A DNA stretch of 64,000 nucleotides, taken from contig CP054178.1 of assembly GCA_015709595.1 (NCBI GenBank), positions 2,547,205 to 2,611,204 on the forward strand, in the 5' to 3' direction. Below are positions 1 to 8,630 of the stretch, in pieces (within the stretch, counting starts at the first letter, position 1; each line of letters opens with the position of its first letter). Below the pieces are notes generated by a model that was not told where the DNA came from, did no database searches, and saw only the letters and a program-made list of their open reading frames with translations. The translations under genes and the position numbers were made by a program. This stretch comes from Phycisphaeraceae bacterium (lineage in GTDB: Bacteria; Planctomycetota; Phycisphaerae; Phycisphaerales; SM1A02).

Positions 1-59
1 TGCAGGTGCGCAACAAGGTGATGGACGCCTACGAGGAAGTGAAGCAGATCCGGGTGTGA
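1..59 (+). CDS. fliE: Flagellar hook-basal body protein FliE, C-terminal end (partial)
   Basis: The window opens inside a gene whose last 18 codons read QVRNKVMDAYEEVKQIRV followed by TGA. The pattern V-R-x-K-V-x-x-A-Y-x-E is the conserved C-terminus of FliE, the small adaptor that joins the MS ring to the rod. The immediately following fliF, fliG, fliH and fliI genes match the usual fliE-fliF order. The start lies outside the window. About 90 bases separate this stop from fliF. Confidence 0.85.
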   Translation, partial: QVRNKVMDAYEEVKQIRV

Positions 60-149
60 TGTCAAAGCACTCCACGGTCTTGCGGTCAGGAGGACCCGGG
101 CCGGGGGTGAGCGAATCAGGACCAACAGGCAGGGCATGGAGGCCGGCCG

Positions 150-1814
150 ATGCAGGCGATTGAGCGGGCGATCACGCAGATTCGGCAGCACCTGGGGCGT
201 CTCTCCGTCAATGCGCGGCTGCTCATCGGTTCGATGATGGTCATTCTCGTGATGGCCCTGCTGCTGGTGTCGCAGTACGCCGGTCGCAGCGACATGATGC
301 CGCTGGGGCTGCCCAGCACGGCCGACGTGCGGGCGGCGGCCATCCGGTATCTCGAGTCATCGGCGATTCCTCACGAGGATCGCGGCAACGACATCTACGT
401 GCCGGCAGGAAAGCAGTACGAGGTGGTGGGGCGGCTCAATGAGCGCGGCATCGTGGGGGCGGGCGAGATCGACTTCAACGCACTCATCGACAAGCAGTCC
501 AACCCCTTCCTCAGCCGCGACCAGGCGCGCCAGATGTGGCTGACCGCCAAGCAGAACGTATTGGCGGCGATGATCAGCGCCAGGCAGGACGTGGCGGGGG
601 CCACGGTGGTCATCGGCGAACCGGCGGGAGCCCCCGGCATCGGGCGGGCCAGCATCCAGCCCACCGCGTCGGTCAGTGTGCGCATGAAGAGCGGCGCCCT
701 GACGCAGGAGCAGGCCGACGCCATCGGACGCATGGTGGCGGCGTCGCACGCCGGGCTCAAGCCCGAGAGCGTGACGGTGGTGGATACGGGAGCGGCGCGG
801 GCCTTCAAGCCGCGGCCCGATGACGTGGCCGCCGGCGGGCAGTACCTCGAGCAGAAGAACCGCATTGAGCAGCACTTCCAGCGCACCATCGAGTCGGCGC
901 TGAGCCGCGTGCCCGGCTCGGTGGTGACGGTCAACGCGGTGGTCAAGAACACGCGCGAGACGCGCAACGTGCGCACCGTGGATGAGCCCCGCGTCGGCGT
1001 GGTGTCATCCGAAACGCGCGACTTCACCTCGATTGGCGCTTCGCCGTCCGGTGAGGCCGGCATGGCGCCCAACACGGGCGCGAGCATCCGGGGCATGTCG
1101 CGCGGCTCGCAGACCACCGAGTCGGTGTCCAAGGAACGGACCGACCCGCAGTTCGGCGGCGCGCACGAGATCATCCAGGACGCCACTGGCTACCCGCTGC
1201 TCGTCAATGCCCTGGTGGGCATCCCCAAGTCGTACTTCGTGAAGATCTGGCAGGATGGCCAGGCGACCCCAGACGCCGCGCCCGACGCGGCGGCTCTGGC
1301 CCAGGTAGTCGATGATCAGACGAAGCGCTGGGAGGAAGATCTGTCGCTCCTCATTCGTACGGACGGGCTGACGGGAGCCATCGCCGGCACGGTGCGCGTG
1401 AGCATGATTCACGACTTCGACATCACGCTGACCGGCGGCGTCCCCACGCCGCTGGGGGTGGCCACGGTGTCCAACCTGCTCGAGGGCGGCGGAGGCATGG
1501 TCAAGAACCTCGTGCTCGGCGCCCTGGCGGTGCTCAGCGTCATCATGATGTTCCTGATGGTCCGTCGCGCCAACGTGCGCGAGCCGCTGCCCAGTCCGGC
1601 GGAGACGGCGGGCATCCTGCCGTCGCTGGGCGGCGAAGGCGTGGACGTGGTCGGCGAGGCGGAGGAGGGCGAGGCGGTGCTCGAAGGGCTTGAACTCGAC
1701 GAGGCCACCCTTCGCATGCAGGAACTGCTCAAGCAGATCAACGAGGCGGTGAAGGCGAGGCCCGAGGAGGCCGCCGCCATGTTCCAGCGGTGGGCCACGT
1801 CGGAAGTGGGCTGA
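150..1814 (+). CDS. fliF: Flagellar MS-ring protein FliF
   Basis: A 554-residue inner-membrane protein that forms the MS ring, the base on which the switch, rod and export gate assemble. A first membrane segment lies at about residues 24-44 and a second at about 452-472, bracketing a large periplasmic region with two YscJ/FliF ring-building repeats (around 45-220 and 225-350). The cytoplasmic tail ends with an acidic stretch and the FliG-binding segment. The ATG is preceded by GGAGG at good spacing. The family is usually 530-570 residues, so the gene looks complete. It is followed by fliG after 24 bases. Confidence 0.95.
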   Translation: MQAIERAITQIRQHLGRLSVNARLLIGSMMVILVMALLLVSQYAGRSDMMPLGLPSTADVRAAAIRYLESSAIPHEDRGNDIYVPAGKQYEVVGRLNERGIVGAGEIDFNALIDKQSNPFLSRDQARQMWLTAKQNVLAAMISARQDVAGATVVIGEPAGAPGIGRASIQPTASVSVRMKSGALTQEQADAIGRMVAASHAGLKPESVTVVDTGAARAFKPRPDDVAAGGQYLEQKNRIEQHFQRTIESALSRVPGSVVTVNAVVKNTRETRNVRTVDEPRVGVVSSETRDFTSIGASPSGEAGMAPNTGASIRGMSRGSQTTESVSKERTDPQFGGAHEIIQDATGYPLLVNALVGIPKSYFVKIWQDGQATPDAAPDAAALAQVVDDQTKRWEEDLSLLIRTDGLTGAIAGTVRVSMIHDFDITLTGGVPTPLGVATVSNLLEGGGGMVKNLVLGALAVLSVIMMFLMVRRANVREPLPSPAETAGILPSLGGEGVDVVGEAEEGEAVLEGLELDEATLRMQELLKQINEAVKARPEEAAAMFQRWATSEVG

Positions 1815-1838
1815 GCGAAGGAAGAGGACGCCCAGGAC

Positions 1839-2876
1839 ATGTCGGCATCGGCATCAGCATCCATCAAGAGCGCCAAGGATCTCGACGGCATCGTCAAGGC
1901 GGCGATCCTGCTCGTCAACCTCGACCCGGACGTGGCCAGTTCGATGCTGCGCAACCTGCCCACGCCGTTCGTCGAGGACGTCACGCGCGCCCTGGCCTCG
2001 CTGGGCGAGGTTCCCGCCCAGGTCTGCTCCGAGGTCGTGGAGGAGTTCTATTCGATCCGGCTGGCACAGCAGCACGCGCAGATGGGCGGGTTGGAATACG
2101 CCAAGTCGCTGCTGCAGAAGTCGCTCGACCCCAAGACCGCCGAAAAGGTCATCTCGCAGATTCAGCGCCAGGTGCAGAAGACGCCCTTCTCGTTTCTCCA
2201 GAAGGCGGAAAGCGAGAACCTGCTCACGTTCATCCAGGACGAACACCCTCAGACCATCGCGCTCATCGTGAGCTACCTGCCGCATCACCGGGCGGCGGAG
2301 ATCCTCGGCGGGCTTCCGTCGCAGAAGCAGATCGAGGTGGTGCGCCGCATCGCCAACATGGAGCGGGCCAACCCCGAGATCATCCGCGAGGTGGAAGGCG
2401 GGCTGGAGTCGCGGCTCGCCAGCATGCTGGGCCAGGCCTCGGACAAGGTGGGGGGCATCCCCACCGTGGCCGAGGTGCTCAACCTCTGCGACCGCGCCAC
2501 CGAGAAGTCCATCATGGAGGGCATCGAAACGGAGGATCCGGAACTGGTGGAGGAGATCCGCCGCCTGATGTTCGTCTTCGAGGACATCCTGATGGTCAAC
2601 GACAAGGGCATCCAGACCGTCCTCAAGGAGGTGGACAACGACGAACTGGCCCTGGCCCTCAAGACGGCGAGCGAGGAGCTCAGGCAGAAGGTGTTCGCCA
2701 ACATGTCATCCCGCGCGGCGGACCTGATCCGCGAGGAAATGGAGTACATGGGCCCCGTCCGCGTGAGCGACGTGGAGGCGGCGCAGCAGCGCATCGTGGA
2801 CATCGTGCGCCGGCTCGAGGATTCCGGCGACATCATCATCGCCGGGCGCGGCGGCGAGAAGGATCTGATCGTGTAA
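1839..2876 (+). CDS. fliG: Flagellar motor switch protein FliG
   Basis: A 345-residue protein of the rotor C ring that couples the stator to rotation. The middle domain carries the EHPQ motif (in FIQDEHPQTIALIVSYL). The C-terminal domain has the expected charged torque helix region (RRLMFVFEDILMVNDKGIQ, then DELALALKTA). Length and domain order (N, middle, C) are typical. It lies between fliF and fliH and is certainly co-transcribed. A longer frame over the same DNA (1790-2932) is an out-of-phase shadow. Confidence 0.96.
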   Translation: MSASASASIKSAKDLDGIVKAAILLVNLDPDVASSMLRNLPTPFVEDVTRALASLGEVPAQVCSEVVEEFYSIRLAQQHAQMGGLEYAKSLLQKSLDPKTAEKVISQIQRQVQKTPFSFLQKAESENLLTFIQDEHPQTIALIVSYLPHHRAAEILGGLPSQKQIEVVRRIANMERANPEIIREVEGGLESRLASMLGQASDKVGGIPTVAEVLNLCDRATEKSIMEGIETEDPELVEEIRRLMFVFEDILMVNDKGIQTVLKEVDNDELALALKTASEELRQKVFANMSSRAADLIREEMEYMGPVRVSDVEAAQQRIVDIVRRLEDSGDIIIAGRGGEKDLIV

Positions 2877-2885
2877 CCCGATGCG

Positions 2886-3644
2886 GTGAGCGCCGAACCC
2901 ATGACTGTCGTCAAGAGCATACAGACGGATGACCTGCTGCGCAGCGCGGTGGTGCTCGATCTGGGCGATCTGCGCCGACAGGGGGAGCGCATCCTGGCGC
3001 AGGCGCGAAGCGAGGCGGATCAGATCCTGGCCATGGCCCGGGCCGAGGCGGATCGGATCAAACGCGAGGCCGCCGGCAAGGGACACGCCGAGGGGCTGGC
3101 CCGCGGGTTGCACGAGGGACACGCCACGGGTGAAGCAGCAGGCCGCGAGCGGGCCTACGCGGAGCAGCGAGAGCAGCTGGCCGCCCTGCTCGAACGCTGG
3201 GGCGCCGCCGTCGAGCGCTGGGAGGCGGAGCGCGGCCGCTGGATGCTCGAGGCCCGCGAGGATGTTCTGCGGTTCGCCTGCCGCTTTGCCGAGCGCGTGG
3301 TGCATCGGACCGTGAAGCTTGACCCGACGATCGTTGTCGATCAGGTGGCGACCACGCTTGACCTGCTGATGCAGCCCTCGCGCGTCCGGATCACGGTGCA
3401 TCCCGACGATCGACCCCTGGTCGAGGCCGCGCTGCCTGGGCTGCAGAGGCGAATCGGTGAAACGGTCCACCTGAACCTGGAGACGGATCAGGCCATGGAA
3501 CGAGGCGGATGCGTGCTGGGCACCGATCGGGGCCGGGTGGACGCCACCATTGAACGCCAGATCGAGCGGATCATCGACGCGCTCCTGCCGCGCGGCGCGG
3601 ATGACCCGGACGGCGCGTCGGGCGAAGCGGAGTCGTCCGAATGA
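2886..3644 (+). CDS. fliH: Flagellar export apparatus assembly protein FliH
   Basis: A 252-residue protein, the negative regulator and peripheral stalk of the FliI ATPase. It shows the family's N-terminal alanine/glutamate-rich helix with repeated A-x-x-E-A-D-x-I units (about residues 35-65), a glycine-rich helix (GHAEGLARGLHEGHATGEA), and a C-terminal FliH/V-type ATPase E-like domain (LRFACRFAERVVHR and VRITVHPDD). The start is GTG at 2886; an ATG at 2901 would shorten it by five residues. Its 3' end overlaps fliI by four bases (ATGA), which suggests translational coupling. Confidence 0.93.
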   Translation: MSAEPMTVVKSIQTDDLLRSAVVLDLGDLRRQGERILAQARSEADQILAMARAEADRIKREAAGKGHAEGLARGLHEGHATGEAAGRERAYAEQREQLAALLERWGAAVERWEAERGRWMLEAREDVLRFACRFAERVVHRTVKLDPTIVVDQVATTLDLLMQPSRVRITVHPDDRPLVEAALPGLQRRIGETVHLNLETDQAMERGGCVLGTDRGRVDATIERQIERIIDALLPRGADDPDGASGEAESSE

Positions 3645-5068
3645 CCCTGTTGTCCGCGGCCATCGACACGCTGGACTCCATCCAGCCGCGTGAGCTGTGC
3701 GGCACGGTGGCTGCGGTGCGGGGGTTGACGATCCTGGTGGACGATCTTCCCCTGCCGGTGGGCGCGCTGGTGCGTTTCGAGTCGCCGGGCAGGTGCATGC
3801 ACGAGGCGGCTCACGAAGCCCTTCGTGGTGAGGTGGTGGGGTTCGACGGTGCTCGATGCATCGTCATGCTGTTCGGACACAGCACCGGCATCGCGCCGGG
3901 CATGCGCGTGATCGGCGAGCAGTCCGCCCAGACGGTGGGGGTGGGCGACGCCATGCTGGGGCGTGTTCTCGACGGGTTCGCGCGGCCCATCGACCACGGG
4001 CCGCCCCTGCTGGACCTGATGCTCCGTCCCCTGCAGCCGCGCGCCACGCAGGCGATGCGTCGATCAAGAATCCGCGATCCGCTGCCCACGGGGCTTCGGG
4101 CCGTGGATGGATTCCTCACCATCGGTCGCGGCCAGCGCATGGGCATCTTCTCGGCGGCGGGTGTGGGCAAATCAACCCTGATGGGGCAGATCGCCCGCGG
4201 ATCGACCGCCGACGTGAACGTGATCGCCCTGATCGGCGAGCGCGGGCGCGAGGTGCGCGAGTTCATCGAGGAATCGCTGGGACCGCGGGGGCTGATCCGT
4301 TCGGTGGTGGTGGTGGCGACGGGGGACGAGTCCCCTCTCATGCGCGTGCGGGCCGCCTTGACCGCCTCCACGATCGCCGAGCACTTCCGCGACGAGGGGC
4401 GTCACGTGCTCCTGATGATGGACTCGGTGACGCGCTTTGCGCAGGCGCAGCGCCAGATCGGGTTGACCGTGGGTGAGCCGCCCGCGACGCGCGGGTTCAC
4501 TCCGTCCGTCTTCGCCTCGCTGCCGGTTCTGCTGGAGCGGGCCGGGGCGGTGGAGGGCGGCGGGTCGATCACCGGCTTCTACGCCGTCCTGGTGGAAGGC
4601 GATGATCTCGACGAACCGGTCTCGGACACGGTGCGGGGCGTGCTGGACGGGCACATGGTGCTGTCGAGGCGGCTCGCCTCGCAGGGGCACTTTCCCCCGA
4701 TCGATCTGCTCTCGTCCATCTCCCGTCTGGCGACGGACGTGTGCGACCGGCATCACGTCGAATCACGGCGCACCCTGCTTCGCCTGCTGTCGGCCTACGC
4801 CGAGAACGAGGAGCTCATCACCATCGGCGCCTATGCGCGGGGATCGAACGCTGAATGCGACGCGGCGATCGCCCTGCGCCCCCGGTTGCTGCAATTCCTG
4901 CGGCAGGGGGTGGAGGAGCGGGCGGACTACCCCGCCACCTGCCGAACCATGATCGAACTGTGCGGCGCCGCCGAGCAGTTGCTGTCGAGGCCCGCGACCG
5001 GTGCGTCCGGAGTCGCCGCATCGGCCCAGCCCGCTTCGGTCAACGGAGCCGCCCGACGTGGACGATGA
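3641..5068 (+). CDS. fliI: Flagellum-specific export ATPase FliI
   Basis: A 475-residue F1-beta-like ATPase that energises unloading of export substrates at the type III gate. The Walker A motif GVGKST lies at about residues 173-178 inside GIFSAAGVGKSTLMGQ. Walker B is in HVLLMMDSVTRFAQAQRQIG. The stretch GLTVGEPPATRGFTPSVFA is a family signature. The N-terminal beta barrel (about 20-95) is present. The C-terminus carries a short alanine-rich tail (GASGVAASAQPASVNGAARRGR) beyond the usual end. Overlaps fliH and precedes fliJ by eight bases. Confidence 0.97.
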   Translation: MTLLSAAIDTLDSIQPRELCGTVAAVRGLTILVDDLPLPVGALVRFESPGRCMHEAAHEALRGEVVGFDGARCIVMLFGHSTGIAPGMRVIGEQSAQTVGVGDAMLGRVLDGFARPIDHGPPLLDLMLRPLQPRATQAMRRSRIRDPLPTGLRAVDGFLTIGRGQRMGIFSAAGVGKSTLMGQIARGSTADVNVIALIGERGREVREFIEESLGPRGLIRSVVVVATGDESPLMRVRAALTASTIAEHFRDEGRHVLLMMDSVTRFAQAQRQIGLTVGEPPATRGFTPSVFASLPVLLERAGAVEGGGSITGFYAVLVEGDDLDEPVSDTVRGVLDGHMVLSRRLASQGHFPPIDLLSSISRLATDVCDRHHVESRRTLLRLLSAYAENEELITIGAYARGSNAECDAAIALRPRLLQFLRQGVEERADYPATCRTMIELCGAAEQLLSRPATGASGVAASAQPASVNGAARRGR

Positions 5069-5076
5069 GGTAGATC

Positions 5077-5544
5077 ATGGTCAGGCGATTCAGGTTTCCG
5101 CTCGATCCCCTGCTGCGGCTTCGGCGCCGCGACGAGGAGACCGCGCAGCGCGCCGTGGCGGACCTTGAGCGACAGCGGCGGGATCTGGAGTCCGCCCTGC
5201 GCGACCATCAGCAGCGGATGGAGTCAGGCCGCCAGTCCGCCCGCGACCTGCTGATCGGCCCGGTGGATCTGCGGACGGTTCGAGGTCAGGCGCAGCACTC
5301 ACTGCACCTGATGAAAAGGACGAATCAGATCGTTCTGCAACTGGCGGGCGTGCATCGTCGGCTCGAGCAGGCACGCACCGTGCTGACGGAACGACGGCGC
5401 GACCGCCGGGCCATCGAACTCCTCCGTGAAAAGCGGCTGGCCGAGTGGCGGGCCGAGCACCGGTGGAGCGAGCAGGTGGTGCTGGATGACCTGGCGGCCT
5501 GCCCCGAGCGGTCCTCCGCGGTCGGCAAGGAGCGTGAACCATGA
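5077..5544 (+). CDS. fliJ: Flagellar export chaperone FliJ
   Basis: A 155-residue, almost entirely helical, arginine-rich coiled-coil protein. It starts with the FliJ-like signature RFRFPLDPLLRLRRRDEETAQ. FliJ is the central stalk of the FliH-FliI ATPase complex and an export chaperone. Sequence is poorly conserved in this family, so the call rests on the N-terminal signature, size, coiled coil and position directly after fliI. Its stop overlaps the next start (ATGA at 5541). Confidence 0.85.
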   Translation: MVRRFRFPLDPLLRLRRRDEETAQRAVADLERQRRDLESALRDHQQRMESGRQSARDLLIGPVDLRTVRGQAQHSLHLMKRTNQIVLQLAGVHRRLEQARTVLTERRRDRRAIELLREKRLAEWRAEHRWSEQVVLDDLAACPERSSAVGKEREP

Positions 5545-6266
5545 AGTCGCTGATGAGAGCGCTGGGGATTCTGTGCGTGGTGAATATGCTGGCGCTCCTG
5601 CTGCTGGCCGGGTGGCTCCTGGGGACCGATCGCCTGACGCCCCAGCGGCTGCTGGCGATTCGGGCCATGTTGTCCACCACCGCCGCGCAGGAGCGGGCGC
5701 GTCTGGACGCGGAGCAGGCGGAGCAGAAGCGTCTGGAGGCCGAGCAGGTTCGGCGCGAGCGCGAGCAGAACCCCGATCCGCCCGCGGACGCGCTGGTGCA
5801 GCGTCAGGCGCGCGCCGCTCTGGCGGAGCGCGATCGTCAGCAGGGGCTGGCGGCGGAGATCGAGCACCTTCGGGCCCAGATCCGGGACGCCCAGCAGGCG
5901 CTTGCCTCCGAGCGGGTCGCCTTCGAACAGGAGCGCGCCGCGTGGGAGCGATCGCGCAAGATTGAGCAATCGAAGGGTCAGGATGAGCAGTTTCAGCGCG
6001 TGGTGCGGCTGCTGGAGACCATTCCCGCCACCCAGGCGCGCGACACGCTGGTGGAGCTGATGCGCGGCGGGCAAATCGACGACGCCGTGGCGTATCTCAA
6101 CGCCATGAAGCCCTTCGCCGCATCCAAGGTCCTGCGCGCCTTCAAGGGCGACGAGCAGCCGCTGGCAACGGAATTGCTCCAGCGCATCCGGACGCTCGGC
6201 GGAACTCCTCCCGCCGACGCCTCGGGACGCGCGACCGATGCTGACGCTGCTGCCACCTCCGGTTGA
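5541..6266 (+). CDS. MotE-like flagellar protein with N-terminal TM helix and MgtE-N-like domain
   Basis: A 241-residue protein. An N-terminal membrane segment (about residues 8-28, LGILCVVNMLALLLLAGWLL) is followed by a long charged coiled coil (about 50-155) and a C-terminal helical domain (about 160-225) with repeats such as LLETIPATQARDTLVELM and AVAYLNAMKPFAASKVLRAF. That layout matches MotE/YlxF proteins, which sit between fliJ and fliK in Firmicutes-type operons and act as chaperones for the stator protein MotC/MotB. The role here is inferred from architecture and position. The 3' end overlaps fliK by 29 bases. Confidence 0.75.
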   Translation: MKSLMRALGILCVVNMLALLLLAGWLLGTDRLTPQRLLAIRAMLSTTAAQERARLDAEQAEQKRLEAEQVRREREQNPDPPADALVQRQARAALAERDRQQGLAAEIEHLRAQIRDAQQALASERVAFEQERAAWERSRKIEQSKGQDEQFQRVVRLLETIPATQARDTLVELMRGGQIDDAVAYLNAMKPFAASKVLRAFKGDEQPLATELLQRIRTLGGTPPADASGRATDADAAATSG

Positions 6267-7632
6267 CCCCTCCTTCGGAGCATCGCGCCGATCACCCATC
6301 GAGCCGACGCGATCCGCCCGAGACAATCGACCGGGAGCGTCGCCCGAGGAATCAACGTTCGCCGAAGCCCTTCGCGCCGCCGGCGAGCCGGACGCGTCTG
6401 ATCAGACGGCATGGTCGCGCCCTCCTGATTCCGCGTCCGCGCCGCGGGCGCCTGAGCAGGCCTCTGAATTGAACGTCCAGATCGAGGCGTCGGGATCCCC
6501 GACCATCGCGGCAGATCGAGGGGCGGATGCCGATCAGGTCGCGGCCACGGTCGGACGTGAGCCGGCGTCGGTTCCGCGCGGCACGGTCGCGTCAGTCCAG
6601 TCGGGCCTTTCGATCACGCATGTCGGCACATCCGAACACGCGGTGACTGCGACCCCAGCCGTCTCGACGACTCCGGTGGAGGAACCGACACCGACGCCAT
6701 CAGGGCCGCGGGCGGAAACCGGCTCGGCGCCGGATCGGGTCAGTCAGAATCAGGTTCCCTTGGCGATGATGGTCCAGCCGTCGGCGCCGCGGGCCGGTGG
6801 TGAGCAGGCAGGTTCGGGCGACCAGGTTCACGCTCGTGCCGCGATGGTTATGCACGCGACGGATGTCATGCCGACGAACGCGAGTTCGTCGGCGGACGCC
6901 CAGTCAGGAGATGGTGAGGCCGACACGACCGGGCATCGCGAGGCGAGCCCCCGGCCGGGGGCGGCGACGGGGGGCGTCATCGCGGGTTCCGAGCCCGCCC
7001 GTGATGCCGCCGCCGTGACCCGGGCTGTGCTGGTCAACGCGGCCATTGATCTGGCGCGGGGCGACGGTTCGCCGAACACCGCCTTGTCGAGCGGCGCGAC
7101 GGAGGCGGCGTCCGCCGGGATGCTGCGTGCCGTGGGCGGGTTGACCCCGGCGCTCACTCCGGCCGCCGTGGAAGGCGCGAATGCCGACGGTCGCGTGGTC
7201 GCCGCCGATCCCTTCGCCTCGCCGGTCGTACGGGGACTTCAGACCATGGTGCATCATCGCGGCGGCGTGATGACCATGCGGCTTGATCCGCCGGAGCTCG
7301 GGGCCTTGCGCGTGCAGGTGTCGATCGTCGGCGGATCGGTCAGCGCGCGGTTCGACGCCCAGTCGCTCGCGGCCCAGCAGCTGCTCCACAGGCACATGCC
7401 GACCCTTCGCAGCGCACTGGAGAGCCAGGGGCTGAACGTCGAGCGTCTGACCGTCACCGGCCCGACCGCGCCAGGCATGAGCGAGGCGTCGCATCGGTCG
7501 GGCGGCGATCCCGCGCGATCCGATGACGGACGATCGCCGCGACACGACGCCTCGCAGGGCGAAAGCCGCGGACGGCGCGACCAGAGGCAGCCATCCGCCG
7601 ACAATCATCAGCCATCGGCCAGGAACCAGTAA
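6238..7632 (+). CDS. fliK: Flagellar hook-length control protein FliK
   Basis: A 464-residue protein with a long, low-complexity, proline/alanine/threonine-rich N-terminal ruler region (about 1-320) and a C-terminal Flg_hook domain (about 325-410), recognisable by MTMRLDPPELGALRVQVSI and RHMPTLRSALESQGL. FliK measures the hook and switches export specificity from hook to filament. After the domain comes a polar, disordered tail (about 420-464). The last codons fall inside a degenerate heptamer repeat that continues into flgD, so the tail may have been extended by that repeat. The start overlaps the upstream gene by 29 bases. Confidence 0.9.
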   Translation: MLTLLPPPVDPSFGASRRSPIEPTRSARDNRPGASPEESTFAEALRAAGEPDASDQTAWSRPPDSASAPRAPEQASELNVQIEASGSPTIAADRGADADQVAATVGREPASVPRGTVASVQSGLSITHVGTSEHAVTATPAVSTTPVEEPTPTPSGPRAETGSAPDRVSQNQVPLAMMVQPSAPRAGGEQAGSGDQVHARAAMVMHATDVMPTNASSSADAQSGDGEADTTGHREASPRPGAATGGVIAGSEPARDAAAVTRAVLVNAAIDLARGDGSPNTALSSGATEAASAGMLRAVGGLTPALTPAAVEGANADGRVVAADPFASPVVRGLQTMVHHRGGVMTMRLDPPELGALRVQVSIVGGSVSARFDAQSLAAQQLLHRHMPTLRSALESQGLNVERLTVTGPTAPGMSEASHRSGGDPARSDDGRSPRHDASQGESRGRRDQRQPSADNHQPSARNQ

Positions 7633-7657
7633 GCCAAGAGTCAATCGCCATGAGTCA
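7588..7657. repeat. Degenerate heptamer tandem repeat across the fliK end and flgD start
   Basis: Read in steps of seven, this stretch gives cagccat, ccgccga, caatcat, cagccat, cggccag, gaaccag, and then related units such as agagtca and tgagtca. The period is seven except for one slip of a base. It covers the last 15 fliK codons, the 17-base gap and the flgD start codon. The cagccat core recurs, on the opposite strand, in the repeat at 18941-19066. Divergence between units makes this a moderate call. Confidence 0.45.
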
Positions 7658-8084
7658 ACTGTCGTTCAATCCGTCGCTCGATTCGGTCGCCCGCACGCCC
7701 GGGGCCAGCCGGTTCCAGGATCTGACGTCCGAGGACTTCGTGAAGATCATCTTCACCGAGTTGTCCAACCAGGATCCCTTCGCGCCAAACGATTCCAGCG
7801 CGCTGCTGCAGCAGCTGAGCTCCATCCGTTCAATCGAGAGCGATCTGAAACTCACCCAGCGGCTGGAGACGCTGGTGGCGCAGAATCAGCTCAGTTCGGC
7901 GGGGGCCATGGTGGGCAAGTTCATCGGCGGACTGAACGAGGCGCTCCAGCGTGTGTCCGGCTTCGTACAGGGGGTGAGCCGCGAGGGGGACCGGATTCTG
8001 CTCGAGCTTGACAGCGGACACGCGGTGCCGATGGACCACGTGGAGATCATTCTCGACCCGGATCTCGTGGGCGAGGGCCGTTGA
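7650..8084 (+). CDS. flgD: Flagellar hook assembly (cap) protein FlgD, short form
   Basis: A 144-residue protein needed to cap and polymerise the hook. The conserved FlgD N-terminal scaffold is clear: DFVKIIFTELSNQDPFAPND, followed by a helix rich in Q and L (SSALLQQLSSIRSIES). The rest (AGAMVGKFIGGLNEALQRVSGFVQGV and the following strand pair) is a reduced Tudor-like part. It is much shorter than the 230-residue E. coli protein but close to Bacillus-type FlgD, in line with the Firmicutes-like order of this operon. The N-terminal residues overlap the repeat at 7588-7657. Confidence 0.92.
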   Translation: MSQLSFNPSLDSVARTPGASRFQDLTSEDFVKIIFTELSNQDPFAPNDSSALLQQLSSIRSIESDLKLTQRLETLVAQNQLSSAGAMVGKFIGGLNEALQRVSGFVQGVSREGDRILLELDSGHAVPMDHVEIILDPDLVGEGR

Positions 8085-8102
8085 CGAAGGAGTCGTCACG
8101 GA

Positions 8103-8627
8103 ATGAAGGCCGCATCAACCAACCTGCTGCGTCGTCTCGATCCGCCCGTGCGGCCGTCGTCATCGGAACGCGCGGCGCGACCGGCGGCGACCGCGCCGAA
8201 CGGGTTTGAGGATCTGCTCGTGCTGGCGTCGCGCGGCGAACTGCGCTCCGGGATGCCGGTGACCGCTCCGCCGTCCGGAGCCCCGCTGAACGAAGATGAC
8301 CAGGAGCGCCTGGGCGAGGCGGCTGACACCGCGGCGGCGGCGGGGTTCGAGCAGGCGCTGATTGTTCTCGACGGCAGGCACCTCGTGATTGACGTGCCAA
8401 CGCGGCGCGTGCTTGAGGAGGCCTCGCCCCGGCAGTCCACGCGCACGATTCGCGTGGATGGCGCGGTGATTGCGCCGAGCCGCGAGGAGCCACTGGCGCC
8501 CGTTCGCGGGCCCGCATGTCTGCCGCCCGATTCGATCCGTCAGCAGATCGAGTCGGCACACCATTCGCTCTGTGAAGAACCACAACCCGACGCGCCGTCC
8601 CGCGCCGCGTCGGATGGGAGCATCTGA
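8103..8627 (+). CDS. TIGR02530-like flagellar operon protein
   Basis: A 174-residue protein of unknown biochemical role. The central part reads FEDLLVLASRGELR, then LNEDDQERLGEAADTAAAAG, then FEQALIVLDGRHLVIDVPTR. This matches the pattern of the small 'flagellar operon protein' family (TIGR02530): a helix beginning with a splice-like LSxEDxxRL, a K/A-rich helix, a strand SLILMDDxAFIVNVKNRTV. Members usually lie between flgD and flgE, as here. This version is longer than usual because of a 45-residue basic N-terminus and a 65-residue C-terminal extension. It starts 18 bases after flgD and ends three bases before flgE. Confidence 0.7.
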   Translation: MKAASTNLLRRLDPPVRPSSSERAARPAATAPNGFEDLLVLASRGELRSGMPVTAPPSGAPLNEDDQERLGEAADTAAAAGFEQALIVLDGRHLVIDVPTRRVLEEASPRQSTRTIRVDGAVIAPSREEPLAPVRGPACLPPDSIRQQIESAHHSLCEEPQPDAPSRAASDGSI

Positions 8628-8630
8628 CTC

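Noticed and set aside
1790-2932. 380-codon frame overlapping fliG in another phase
   Set aside because: Gly/Arg/Pro-rich shadow; fliG in the other phase has EHPQ and the torque helix.
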